Source: CAVRXT01 sp049644285
GTDB taxonomy: Bacteria; Acidobacteriota; Terriglobia; Acidiferrales; UBA7541
DNA length: 64,000 nucleotides
Direction: 5' to 3'
NCBI GenBank assembly: GCA_049644285.1
Contig: JBARRP010000080.1
Span: 1 to 64,000 of the forward strand
The notes under the pieces are model-generated. The model did not search any database. It had not been told where the DNA came from and worked only from the letters and a program-made list of their open reading frames with translations. This document shows, piece after piece, positions 16,762-25,049 of this stretch (position 1 is its first letter; each line of letters begins with the position of its first letter). The translations under genes and the position numbers were made by a program.

Positions 16762-17267
16762 CTACGCTCCCTCGCTAAGCTCCCGCCACTTCCGATCCGC
16801 CAGGACCATGGAGGTTTCAATCTGGCGTTCGGGCACGGTCCAATACATTTTTAGCAGCCGGTCCTTCTCCTGGGGACCAACTATTTGGAAGCCGTATCTC
16901 TCGTAAAAGTGGATCGCCCAGACCGCATCCGCCCACGTGCCGATCAAGACCGGACCGTTCGCCAGCCGCAGCAAATGAGACAGCAAGTGCGCACCAAACC
17001 CGCGCTTCTGGCTGCTGGTGCGAACATAGGCATGTCGGATGAGGGTTACGTCCTGGACCCCTTGAATGCCCATTACGCCTACCAGGTCCCCGGCCTCCTC
17101 GTAGCCCAGAACACAACACCGTCGTCGATTTCATGCCGCAGTTTTTCCCGAGTCATGTACGGTTCTGTCCAGCGATCTGCAGGGATGATCCCTTTATAAG
17201 CCTGCGCGCCATCGTTGATGATGGTCCAAATCAGGTTAAAATCGCGGTCGTCACAGCGGCGGATCAT
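16762..17267 (-). pseudogene. GNAT N-acetyltransferase with one-base frameshift
   Basis: Two adjacent frames encode complementary halves of one GNAT protein. The N-terminal part (MIRRCDDRDFNLIWTIINDG...DGVVFW) ends at 17079. The C-terminal part resumes as GYEEAGDLVGVMGIQGVQDV and carries the acetyl-CoA loop RTSSQKRGFGAHLL and FYERYGF. Adding one G in the GGG run at 17105-17107 restores a single frame of about 168 residues. It is either a recent inactivation or a homopolymer sequencing error. The intact family acetylates small molecules or proteins. Confidence 0.75.
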
Positions 17268-17412
17268 GAGTACTCAGCCTCCTAGCCTGGGATCCCGAGA
17301 TTCATCCTGGGCGCCAGACGATCATATTGGTTTGCGCTGGAATCCAAGCTATTGCTCCCGCGAAGTGCGGCTTTCAGTAACTTCGTCACCGCGGCAAATT
17401 AGCCCACTAGCG

Positions 17413-17451
17413 AAAAACGCGCCGGAGAGAGCGACTCTCCGGCGCGTTTTT
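17413..17451. terminator. strong bidirectional terminator
   Basis: A perfect 17-bp inverted repeat (17413-17429 with 17435-17451) with a 5-base loop, flanked by A5 on one side and T5 on the other. It lies just past the stop of the OmpA-family gene (minus strand) and can end transcripts from either side. Confidence 0.9.
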
Positions 17452-17465
17452 GTCTAGGATTTAAG

Positions 17466-19184
17466 TTACTGATTCTTTTCTACGACCTTCAGGCTTGGCT
17501 TCGGAACCTGCCACAGCACTTTCACGTCCGGAGCATCGTTGGGATAGAACATCGTTGATTTCTTCCCGGAGGGTTGAAGAACGATGTCGGCCCGGCGGTT
17601 GTAAGCGTAATAGTTGCCGGTCTCACCGCGGCGGGGCTTGGCCGGCGCCTTGTTCGGGTTGTCTTCTTCGAGTTTTTTGACCTCTTTACGATCGAGCTGC
17701 TGGTCTTTCCCGTACGCCGCCGTTTGCACTTTGTCCGCCGCCACTCCCTGAGTGACCAGAAATTCCTTGATGCGCGCGACGCGCCGCTCGCTCAGTTCCT
17801 GGTTGTATCTCTTCGAGCCGCGCACGTCGGAATGGGCGGCGATGGCCAGCTTCGCATCCGGGTCATACTCGAGATACTTCTTGAAACCGGTCGCAGCCGT
17901 CGTGAGCGCGTCCTGCTGGCTCCTCAGCAAGCCGGCTTCGGCATGCCGTCTATCGGGATAATCGGTGGGATAGAAGATGCTCGCGAGAATCACTTCAGGG
18001 ATCGGTTCGATTGAGCCGGTGATGTGCAGCGCGGCAGTTTGCGTGGCCGTGCCGCCGCAAACGTTGGAGGCATTTAACGTGTAATTGGTGGTTTCGTCCA
18101 CCGGGCCATTCGCGGTCTGCTTCGGGTTAGCCTGCACGGTCTGGGTTCCGCTCGGGCTCACGCTGCCAATCGGATCGATCGCAACGGTGCTGGCGTTCGA
18201 AGTGGACCAAGTCAACGTTGAGGAACCCTGCTCGATGACCTTGTCACCAATCCGGCGATAGCGAACTTCCGGCGGATTGAGCGAGATCGACGACTGAATC
18301 ACGATGTTGACATCGAGAGTTTGACTTCCCTTGGCAACGCCGCCGGGGCCAGTCTCGGTCAAGTCATAGGTGGTGGTTTGATGCGGCGAAACTGACTGGT
18401 TACCCGACGTCGCCACGTCGCCGATGTTGCTGATATTGGCATCGACCGCGTCGGTGCCCGACCAGCTCAAGTTCGAAGATTGGCCGCAGTCGATCTTCGG
18501 ATTGTCGGCCGAGATCTTGACGTTTGTAACCGGCGCCACCGCCACGGTGGTGCTGGCAGTGCCCGCCTTGAAGCGGGGCAGCGGCGACTTCTTCATCAGG
18601 GATGTGCCGCGCTTCCACTCCTTGGGTTGGCTGACAGCATTCTTGCCGAGATCAATCGTCACCGCCTGATTGGCAGCAACGGTCACCGGACCGGACCAGA
18701 TCTCCTTACCATCACGGGTGACGGTCACCTGATGCGTCCCTGGGGGAACCAGAAGCTCCTGATGCCATATCCAGTCCCAGTCGAATTCGTCCACATGCCC
18801 GACGAAGTAATCGGGTTTCTTGCCATTCAGGAGGACCGCAGCGCGGCGGTTACCGTTGATCCGGATGCGGCCCCAAGGACCTGCGACGGGCCCACCATAG
18901 GCCTCCAGCGGCACATCGAGGTTCGTGGTCTTACCGGCCTCTATATCCACATCCTTGGAGGTGATCTTGTACCCGTAGTTCACGACAACCACGGTGTGTT
19001 TGCCGGCGAAAAGCGTCATTGTGCGACTGCCTTCGCGAATTGCCTTCCCGTCGACGAAGACGTAGGCCTGCTTCGGCGTGACGTGGATCTTTAACTTGCC
19101 ATCCTGGGCGAAAGTGGGGGCCGCGAACAGCACAAGCGTTGCGGCTAAAGCAGCGAACAAGGAGCAAAGACGTCGCATGAGCAT
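17466..19184 (-). CDS. OmpA-family outer membrane/peptidoglycan-binding protein
   Basis: A 572-residue exported protein. Residues 1-26 are a signal peptide (cleavage after TFAQ). Residues 30-95 and about 105-185 resemble PEGA-type surface repeats (KIHVTPKQAYVFVDGKAI; LVPPGTHQVTVTRDGKE). The middle (215-400) holds two Ig-like segments with the typical LSWSGTDA and TYDLTETGPGG patterns. The C-terminus (about 410-545) is an OmpA peptidoglycan-binding domain with AIAAHSDVRGS and NQELSERRVARIKEFL. It probably anchors the outer membrane to the wall. GAAGGAGGG precedes the ATG. It is divergent from the NifU-like gene and ends at the strong terminator. Confidence 0.85.
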   Translation of the reverse strand: MLMRRLCSLFAALAATLVLFAAPTFAQDGKLKIHVTPKQAYVFVDGKAIREGSRTMTLFAGKHTVVVVNYGYKITSKDVDIEAGKTTNLDVPLEAYGGPVAGPWGRIRINGNRRAAVLLNGKKPDYFVGHVDEFDWDWIWHQELLVPPGTHQVTVTRDGKEIWSGPVTVAANQAVTIDLGKNAVSQPKEWKRGTSLMKKSPLPRFKAGTASTTVAVAPVTNVKISADNPKIDCGQSSNLSWSGTDAVDANISNIGDVATSGNQSVSPHQTTTYDLTETGPGGVAKGSQTLDVNIVIQSSISLNPPEVRYRRIGDKVIEQGSSTLTWSTSNASTVAIDPIGSVSPSGTQTVQANPKQTANGPVDETTNYTLNASNVCGGTATQTAALHITGSIEPIPEVILASIFYPTDYPDRRHAEAGLLRSQQDALTTAATGFKKYLEYDPDAKLAIAAHSDVRGSKRYNQELSERRVARIKEFLVTQGVAADKVQTAAYGKDQQLDRKEVKKLEEDNPNKAPAKPRRGETGNYYAYNRRADIVLQPSGKKSTMFYPNDAPDVKVLWQVPKPSLKVVEKNQ

Positions 19185-19356
19185 TTCTGTAAGCCCTCCT
19201 TCGGGCCGTGCTACTTTAGAATGACTTCCTGGGAACCGATTGCCGGAACTGGCTGGACGGCATAGCGTACCGTTCCAAGTGCGGGCGTGTCAATCACATA
19301 TCAAACGAATTTCATATTGCTCATGGCATCGCGCAGCCCCGCGATTCCTCGGGTAT

Positions 19357-19362
19357 TATACT
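19357..19362 (+). promoter_or_regulatory. -10 element for a leaderless NifU-like transcript
   Basis: TATACT (19357-19362) lies six bases before the ATG at 19369, placing the expected transcription start on the start codon itself. No Shine-Dalgarno precedes this gene, in keeping with a leaderless mRNA. No clear -35 was found. Confidence 0.4.
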
Positions 19363-19368
19363 CTGGAC

Positions 19369-19725
19369 ATGTACAGCCCGGCAGTTCTCGATCATTTTCA
19401 GAATCCGCGAAACGCGGGGGAATTGTCGGGCGCGACGGCGACCGTGGAGGTGACAAATCCTGTCTGCGGCGACATTTTGCGACTCGCGGTGCGAATCGAA
19501 GATGGGCGAATCGCTGAAGTGCGCTTCAAAGCGATGGGATGCGTCACCGCAATGGCGTGCAGCTCACTTCTCACGGAAACTTTGATCGGAAAAACGATTG
19601 GTGAAGCGCGCTCAATTACCGCTCAGAAAATCTCCGAGGTACTGGGAGGACTCCCCCCGGCAACTTTTCATGGCAGTCAGCTCGCCGCCGATGCCGTCGA
19701 AGCAATCCTGGCCAAGTTGGCATAG
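19369..19725 (+). CDS. NifU/IscU-like iron-sulfur cluster scaffold
   Basis: A 118-residue scaffold-type protein with the IscU/NifU N-terminal fold (MYSPAVLDHFQNPRNAGEL). Two of the three cluster-binding cysteines are present, Cys33 in NPVCGD and Cys58 in MGCVTAMACSS. The third, normally in HC(S/A)xLA near residue 102, is glycine here (HGSQLAADAV). A longer frame adds 43 residues without family similarity, so the ATG at 19369 is used. No iscS, sufS or other cluster gene is nearby. It may be a non-canonical scaffold or carrier. Confidence 0.8.
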   Translation: MYSPAVLDHFQNPRNAGELSGATATVEVTNPVCGDILRLAVRIEDGRIAEVRFKAMGCVTAMACSSLLTETLIGKTIGEARSITAQKISEVLGGLPPATFHGSQLAADAVEAILAKLA

Positions 19726-19753
19726 TTGCTCGAGCGTGAATGGAGCGCGTTGC

Positions 19754-20476
19754 TTACGGCATCTGGAAGCAGCCGCTATCGAGGATCTTCGCAACCCAAT
19801 CGGCGTGGGGGAGACCGCAACCGGAAAGAGCCTTAAGCTCCCTGTCCACGTCATACTCGACGCGCCGGATTGCTGGCTTGGACTCATCCAGCAAGAGATA
19901 TGCGGCGCGGCGATCGCCGTCGTAAGAAAGACTAGCGCTGCCTGTGTTGGCGACGATCATTCCTGGAACGCTGCGAATGTATGAGCGATGGATATGCCCA
20001 TAGACGGCAATCGGCTGGCCGAGCGGTCCGTAAACCGACTCCAACTCGGCATCGCTCGCTTCCGGCATGGGTGCGCGCCAGGGACTCTCGGGACTGGCGT
20101 GCACGAGCACCATCGGAGCATGAATCTGAATGCGCGGCAGGGCGCGCAGCCATGCGAGCCTCTCTTCTTCCAGCGCTTCACAGGTCGCCGTTGCCATCTC
20201 CTGGATCGCAGCGAAAAGGGGTTGCAGCTTGGGCGATTGATTCGCAAACTCCTTCAGCGACTCGGGCGTCGAAAGCATTTCATCCGTATTGCCAACCACG
20301 CCTTGCCAGCCGAGATCGCGAATGCGATCCACAATCTCCGCGGGACTTGCTCCTCCGTCAGCCAGATCGCCGCCGTGGAGGATCAAGTCGGGAGAGGTTT
20401 GCCGCAGATCCGCCAGGACTGCGTCAAACGCGGTCCGGTTGCCATGGATGTCGGATACGATTGCGATGCGCATCAC
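19754..20476 (-). CDS. calcineurin-like metallophosphoesterase
   Basis: A 240-residue YfcE/ApaH-type dinuclear metal phosphoesterase. Motifs in order are SDIHGN (Asp9, His11), GGDLAD, GNTDE, and GHIH near residue 155. It lacks membrane segments and a signal peptide. It converges on the NifU-like gene with 28 bases between stops and lies 83 bases downstream of the MocA-like gene on the same strand, so it may belong to the XdhC-MocA transcript. The substrate is unknown; relatives hydrolyse phosphodiesters. Confidence 0.85.
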   Translation of the reverse strand: MMRIAIVSDIHGNRTAFDAVLADLRQTSPDLILHGGDLADGGASPAEIVDRIRDLGWQGVVGNTDEMLSTPESLKEFANQSPKLQPLFAAIQEMATATCEALEEERLAWLRALPRIQIHAPMVLVHASPESPWRAPMPEASDAELESVYGPLGQPIAVYGHIHRSYIRSVPGMIVANTGSASLSYDGDRRAAYLLLDESKPAIRRVEYDVDRELKALSGCGLPHADWVAKILDSGCFQMP

Positions 20477-20559
20477 AGTTCTCTGGTACCGAGCAGCGCC
20501 ACGCTATCACCCATCTCCCACAGTTTGGCAGTGACTCCAGCCGCCATCAAACCGACCCA

Positions 20560-21147
20560 CTACCCTTTTCCGATAGCACGAGCGAAGGTATCTGGATCGT
20601 TCAGATTCAGGATGACACCCTCTTCCTCGGTAGGCACCTCCGCAATCTCGCCGACGTGGGACCAGACTACTTGGCGAGCGCCAACGTCGGGGGAAGTCGC
20701 GAGCAATTCCTCATAGAGCGTGCAGCGAAAGATTACAGGGTGTCCGCGCCGCCCCAAGTGCGTCGGCAAAACGATGGCTTTGCCGCTCGAGTCGAATTCC
20801 GCGATCAGCCGAGCGACCAGGTGCATGGAAATCAGCGGATGATCCACGGGGCAGATGAGAATCCCTTCGGTGAGCCCAGGCGGAACGCTGCGCAGAGCCG
20901 CGTGAATCGAAGTGAGCTGGCCCTTGGGCCAATCGGGGTTCACGATGACTTGCGAAGCAGGAACCGCCAATTGCATTCGAATATCCTCAGCGCCGGCGCC
21001 GAGCACCACGCGGGTGAATCCAACACGCGGATGGCGGGTGGCGCTGAGCAGGTGTTCGACGAAGCTGAGACCCCGATAAGGCAGAAGCGCCTTCGGCTTG
21101 CCCATCCGGCGGGATTCGCCGGCAGCGAGAATCGCAGCGGCGAGCAT
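20560..21147 (-). CDS. MocA-like molybdenum cofactor nucleotidyltransferase
   Basis: A 195-residue NTP-transferase of the MocA/MobA group. The signature LAAGESRRMGKPKALL (7-22) binds the nucleotide, and DHPL in CPVDHPLIS binds metal. MocA adds CMP to molybdopterin to make MCD, the cofactor form used by xanthine-dehydrogenase-family enzymes. It follows the XdhC-like gene by only seven bases, an arrangement expected of maturation factors. A Mo-hydroxylase operon lies 16 kb away. Confidence 0.85.
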   Translation of the reverse strand: MLAAAILAAGESRRMGKPKALLPYRGLSFVEHLLSATRHPRVGFTRVVLGAGAEDIRMQLAVPASQVIVNPDWPKGQLTSIHAALRSVPPGLTEGILICPVDHPLISMHLVARLIAEFDSSGKAIVLPTHLGRRGHPVIFRCTLYEELLATSPDVGARQVVWSHVGEIAEVPTEEEGVILNLNDPDTFARAIGKG

Positions 21148-21154
21148 TGTTACC

Positions 21155-21979
21155 TCACTCGTGCTTCAGTGCTGGAACCTCGTCGATCTTGACGGCTTTG
21201 TGGGGAAGATTTTCGGCGTTGCGCCGGAGGGCGATCAACTCGGCAACGATGCTGACGGCAATTTCCTCCGGGGTGAGCGCGCCGATCTCGAGGCCCACCG
21301 GGGCATGGACGCGCTCGAATTTCTCAAGGGGCTTTCCCTGCTTTTCGAGAGCTTTGTAAACCGCAAGCACTTTGCGCTTGCTGCCGATCATGCCGATGTA
21401 GCGGGCCGGCGTCTCCACGGCCCATTCCAGCACGCGCATGTCGTCTTTGTGGCCGCGGGTCACGATGACCAGGAAAGTCGAGGCATTGGGATGAATCTTT
21501 TCGAAGGCCTCTTCATAGGAAGTGAAAATCGGCGAGGCCATCGGGAAGCGCTCGGCGTTGGCGAAGCTTTCCCGGTCGTCCACCACGCCGATGGCGAAGC
21601 CGGCCAGATGCGCGACGCGGGCTACCGCCGTCGAGACATGCCCGCCGCCGAAGAGGTAGAGCATGGGCTGGGGGAGAATGGGCTCGACGAAAATCTCGAG
21701 CGTGCCGCCACAGATCAAGCCAGAATCGTAGGCGGCTTCATTGTTGAGATTGAAGACCATCTTCCGGGGATTCTCCAACTTGATCACTTCTTTCGCCGCC
21801 GCCCACACTTCGGCTTCAACGCATCCGCCGCCTACCGTTCCGGCGATCGAGCCGTCTTCGCGCACCAGCATCCGGGAGCTTTCAAAGCTGGGGATGGAAC
21901 CATTGGTGTGGACAATGGTGGCAAGGGCGCCGCGCTGGCCAGCCCGTCTCATGCGCACGATTTCTTCGAAGAGGTCCAT
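21155..21979 (-). CDS. XdhC/CoxI family maturation factor
   Basis: A 274-residue two-domain protein. The N-terminal XdhC domain has VHTNGSIPS and GTVGGGCVEAEV; the C-terminal Rossmann domain has LYLFGGGHVSTAVA followed by VVDDRESFAN and RGHKDD. Family members bind MCD, help insert the sulfurated Mo cofactor and protect it before delivery to xanthine-dehydrogenase-type enzymes. The ATG at 21979 is preferred to a TTG 16 codons earlier. Operon with the MocA-like gene (seven-base gap). Confidence 0.88.
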   Translation of the reverse strand: MDLFEEIVRMRRAGQRGALATIVHTNGSIPSFESSRMLVREDGSIAGTVGGGCVEAEVWAAAKEVIKLENPRKMVFNLNNEAAYDSGLICGGTLEIFVEPILPQPMLYLFGGGHVSTAVARVAHLAGFAIGVVDDRESFANAERFPMASPIFTSYEEAFEKIHPNASTFLVIVTRGHKDDMRVLEWAVETPARYIGMIGSKRKVLAVYKALEKQGKPLEKFERVHAPVGLEIGALTPEEIAVSIVAELIALRRNAENLPHKAVKIDEVPALKHE

Positions 21980-22115
21980 TGGAATGCCGGTACCAACAAG
22001 GGTACGGCGCTGGCCGAGCGGTGTCAATCAGCCGGGCCGCCAGCGCGAATTCTAGACACGTTTGAAGGTGGATGATAGCTTGAAGCGCGGACGCAGACTC
22101 ATAACGGAGGACTGA

Positions 22116-23144
22116 ATGAATGCAATTGTTTTCTCCCACCACGGCGGTCCGGAAGTGCTCCGCTATATGGAAGTGCCGGAGCCGTGCGTCGGCGCCAATG
22201 ATGTGTTGGTGCGGGTGCGCGCCTGTGCGCTCAATCACCTCGACTTGTGGGTCCGCCGTGGCATGCCTGGAATTTCGATCCCCCTCCCCCATATTCCAGG
22301 GAGCGATATTTCGGGCGAAGTGACGCGAGTGGGAGCGAACGTCACGCGAGTACGCGTGGGCGAAAAGGTGATCCTCGCGCCGGGAATCTCGGATGGGTTA
22401 TGCCAGTATTGCTTCAGCGGGGCCGACAACATGTGCCGGAAATACACGATGTTCGGTTACATGGTGGATGGAGGCTGCGCCGAATACGTGGCGTCACCCG
22501 AAGCCAACGTTATCCCCAAGCCGGAAAGACTCTCCTTCGAAGAAGCGGCAGCGGTTCCGCTGGTATTTCTGACAGCCTGGCACATGTTGATCGGTCGCGC
22601 GCGGCTTCAGCCTGGCGAAGAAGTTCTCATCCTCGCGGGCGGCAGCGGGGTTGGCAGCGCAGCCATCCAGGTCGCGAAGGCGATCGGGGCGAGGGTTCTG
22701 GCTACGGTGGGCTCGGAAGAGAAAATCGAGAAGACGCGAGCGCTTGGCGCTGACGAAGTGATCCTCCACACCAAGCATTCCATTCTGGATGAGGTAAAAC
22801 GCCTGACGGCTCGCCGCGGCGTGGATGTGGTCTTCGAACACGTCGGCGTGGCTACGTGGGATCAGAGCATCGCAAGCCTGGCTGTGGGCGGGCGACTCGT
22901 GACGTGCGGTGCGACCACGGGATACGAGGGCAAAATTGATATCCGCTATCTCTTCACTCGTCAGCTTTCAATTCTCGGCTCGTTCATGGGCAGCAAGGGG
23001 GAGCTCTACCGGGTGCTCGAGCTAGTCAGCCGCGGCCAGGTCCATCCGGTGATTGACAAGATCATGCCTCTCGCCCAGTGCGCTGAAGCGCACGAGCGCC
23101 TGGAGCACCGCGAGCAGTTCGGCAAGATAGTTCTCGTACCCTGA
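22116..23144 (+). CDS. zinc-type alcohol dehydrogenase / quinone oxidoreductase family
   Basis: A 342-residue medium-chain dehydrogenase/reductase. It has a GroES-like catalytic domain with NHLDLWVRRG and HIPGSDISGEV, a CxxC-type pair of zinc cysteines (LCQYCFSGADNMC), and a Rossmann domain with LAGGSGVGSAAIQVAK. The latter motif resembles quinone oxidoreductase/crotonyl-CoA-reductase-like members. It is divergent from the xdhC-like gene and 71 bases upstream of nuoB. The substrate is not evident. Confidence 0.85.
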   Translation: MNAIVFSHHGGPEVLRYMEVPEPCVGANDVLVRVRACALNHLDLWVRRGMPGISIPLPHIPGSDISGEVTRVGANVTRVRVGEKVILAPGISDGLCQYCFSGADNMCRKYTMFGYMVDGGCAEYVASPEANVIPKPERLSFEEAAAVPLVFLTAWHMLIGRARLQPGEEVLILAGGSGVGSAAIQVAKAIGARVLATVGSEEKIEKTRALGADEVILHTKHSILDEVKRLTARRGVDVVFEHVGVATWDQSIASLAVGGRLVTCGATTGYEGKIDIRYLFTRQLSILGSFMGSKGELYRVLELVSRGQVHPVIDKIMPLAQCAEAHERLEHREQFGKIVLVP

Positions 23145-23215
23145 TGAGTGCGCGGCAGGCGGATTGCGCGCGCGGATGCATCGTGCGAGAATGACTTTGT
23201 AACCGGAAGGGGTCA

Positions 23216-23755
23216 ATGGCAGTCGAACTTTCGCACGGCGTAACGCTCGAAAAGCCGGGAGAAGATGCCAACTTCCTGAAGGATGAGGGCATTCTTTTCG
23301 CGCAGCTCGATAAGGTGGTGAACTGGGCGCGGCGAAGCTCCATCTGGCCGATGTCATTCGGACTGGCGTGCTGCGCGATTGAAATGATGTCGATGGCCGC
23401 GTCGCGATTCGACATCGCGCGCTTCGGCGCCGAAGTCTTCCGTGGTTCGCCTCGGCAGTCGGACCTGATGATCATCGCCGGCCGGGTTTCGGTAAAGATG
23501 GCGCCGGTGATTCGCCACCTCTACGAACAAATGCCGGAGCCCAAATGGGTGATTTCGATGGGCGCCTGCGCGACCTCCGGCGGGATTTTCAACAATTACG
23601 CCATCGTCCAAGGCGTGAATCAGGTGATCCCGGTGGATGTTTATGTCCCCGGCTGCCCGCCGCGGCCGGAAGCGTTGATCTACGCCATCATGCAACTGCA
23701 AAAGAAGATTGAAGGCGAGAAGGGAAGCTTCAGGAAATCGCTCAACTTCGGTTAA
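23216..23755 (+). CDS. nuoB: NADH-quinone oxidoreductase subunit B
   Basis: The 179-residue complex I subunit that carries cluster N2, the last Fe-S centre before quinone. All four ligands are present: Cys52-Cys53 in LACCAIEMM, Cys118 in GACATSGG and Cys147 in PGCPPRPEAL. GGAAGGGGTCA precedes the ATG. The gene is solitary: no other nuo gene occurs in the window, and a terminator follows it. It could complement an operon lacking nuoB elsewhere or be a second copy for a related membrane hydrogenase-like complex. Confidence 0.95.
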   Translation: MAVELSHGVTLEKPGEDANFLKDEGILFAQLDKVVNWARRSSIWPMSFGLACCAIEMMSMAASRFDIARFGAEVFRGSPRQSDLMIIAGRVSVKMAPVIRHLYEQMPEPKWVISMGACATSGGIFNNYAIVQGVNQVIPVDVYVPGCPPRPEALIYAIMQLQKKIEGEKGSFRKSLNFG

Positions 23756-23785
23756 TAAACGACATTCGAAGTTCGGGGTTGACAC

Positions 23786-23813
23786 CGCCCGCTGGCATTC
23801 AGCGGGCGTTTTT
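23786..23813 (+). terminator. rho-independent terminator after nuoB
   Basis: Stem CGCCCGCT (23786-23793) with AGCGGGCG (23801-23808), loop of seven, then TTTTT (23809-23813). It lies 31 bases after the nuoB stop. Confidence 0.85.
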
Positions 23814-23889
23814 GTTTGCCACTGAGGTTGCGGCGGCTGTAGGGGTACGCCGCGCCCAGCGTGCCGCGCCCGACGCCCACTCGCAGATT

Positions 23890-24975
23890 CTAGGTTTGCT
23901 GTGCTTCAAAGGGCAATTCCACGACGGTCGCCGTACCGCCGCTGGCGCATTCCACGCTGCTTCCGGTGGAGTTGTGCTCGCGGCGGAGATAACCCATCCC
24001 GATTACGCCGGCGAGGGCTGGCGAGAATGCGGCACTGGTAACGTGGCCTACGTCGTGACCTTCCGCGAGGAGCTTCGCACCTCTTTCGGGTGGAATGCGT
24101 GACGTAAATCGGAGGCCGACAAGACGGCGGTTTACGTGGCCACGGGACCTCACGCGTTCCACGATTTCCTGCCCTGTATAGCAGCCTTTGGAAAAACTGA
24201 TGTGCGTGGATTCCAGTCCGGCCTCGTGTGGGATCACGGTGTCGTCGAAATCATAGCTGAACCACGGAATCCCCGCCTGAATCCGCAGGGCATTCAGCGC
24301 CGCGTAGCCGACCGGACCGCCACCCGTGGGGCGCGCGGCGTCGAGTAGCACTCTCCACAACGTTGGGATCAGTTCGCGAGCGGCCAAGAATCGCGCGCCG
24401 GGGAGGCCGTAATGAGAACGTCGCGCGAGGAAGCAACTCGATGCGCCAATCTTCGTCTCGGCGACATCGAATTCGGACATCGCCATAAGATCGATTCCGC
24501 ACAGGTTTTTCACCACGTCCGCGGCGTGAGAACCTTCCACCGCGATGCATCCTTGATGGTCCGTTAGGTCCTCCATCGTGACGTCATCCATGATGATGTA
24601 CTTATCGAGCGTGGAGGCGGTGCGCTCACGAACCAGCGCGTGTGAAAGCGTAAAGAAGCTTTGGTCAGGCATCGCATAGACTTCAAGCTCGGACAGGATG
24701 TGTCCCTGGGGGTTAAGAAGCAATGCGGCGCAGCCGTGTCCGTGCGTGAGGTCTTGAATGTTATTGGTCAGGAGCGCGTTCAGGTACCGAACTCGGTCCG
24801 GTCCTGTGAAGGAAACTGCGGCGAAGTAATTCGTGTCCAGGACGGCGACCGCATCTCGAGCCCAGCGATATTCCTTCGAGAAATCGCTGAAGCGCTCGGG
24901 AAGCAGACATCCGAAATAAGTGCCGAGCGAAGCGCCGCGATTTTCGTGCTCTGCGCGAAGTGGCGTTTCAAGCAT
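23890..24975 (-). CDS. YgfZ/GcvT-like folate-binding protein
   Basis: A 361-residue aminomethyltransferase-fold protein. The YgfZ signature KGCYTGQE is at 263-270, followed by RGHVNRRLVGLRF. Family members bind tetrahydrofolate and help repair or assemble some Fe-S enzymes such as MiaB. The ATG at 24975 is chosen because the extra 28 upstream residues form a hydrophobic stretch not found in the family. Divergent from the MBL gene, with only 74 bases between starts. It is not GcvT itself: the glycine-cleavage genes are absent and the YgfZ motif is intact. Confidence 0.85.
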   Translation of the reverse strand: MLETPLRAEHENRGASLGTYFGCLLPERFSDFSKEYRWARDAVAVLDTNYFAAVSFTGPDRVRYLNALLTNNIQDLTHGHGCAALLLNPQGHILSELEVYAMPDQSFFTLSHALVRERTASTLDKYIIMDDVTMEDLTDHQGCIAVEGSHAADVVKNLCGIDLMAMSEFDVAETKIGASSCFLARRSHYGLPGARFLAARELIPTLWRVLLDAARPTGGGPVGYAALNALRIQAGIPWFSYDFDDTVIPHEAGLESTHISFSKGCYTGQEIVERVRSRGHVNRRLVGLRFTSRIPPERGAKLLAEGHDVGHVTSAAFSPALAGVIGMGYLRREHNSTGSSVECASGGTATVVELPFEAQQT

Positions 24976-25032
24976 ACCGGCGAGTTCAACTCCGAAGAAC
25001 CTCGCTCGAGTCCATCTTAACAGAAGCAGTAC

Positions 25033-25041
25033 TGCTATACT
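25033..25041 (+). promoter_or_regulatory. extended -10 for the MBL hydrolase
   Basis: TGCTATACT (TG at 25033-25034, TATACT at 25036-25041) lies eight bases before the GTG at 25050. Transcription would begin within a base or two of the start codon, giving a leaderless or nearly leaderless mRNA. Confidence 0.45.
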
Positions 25042-25049
25042 GGCCAGCC

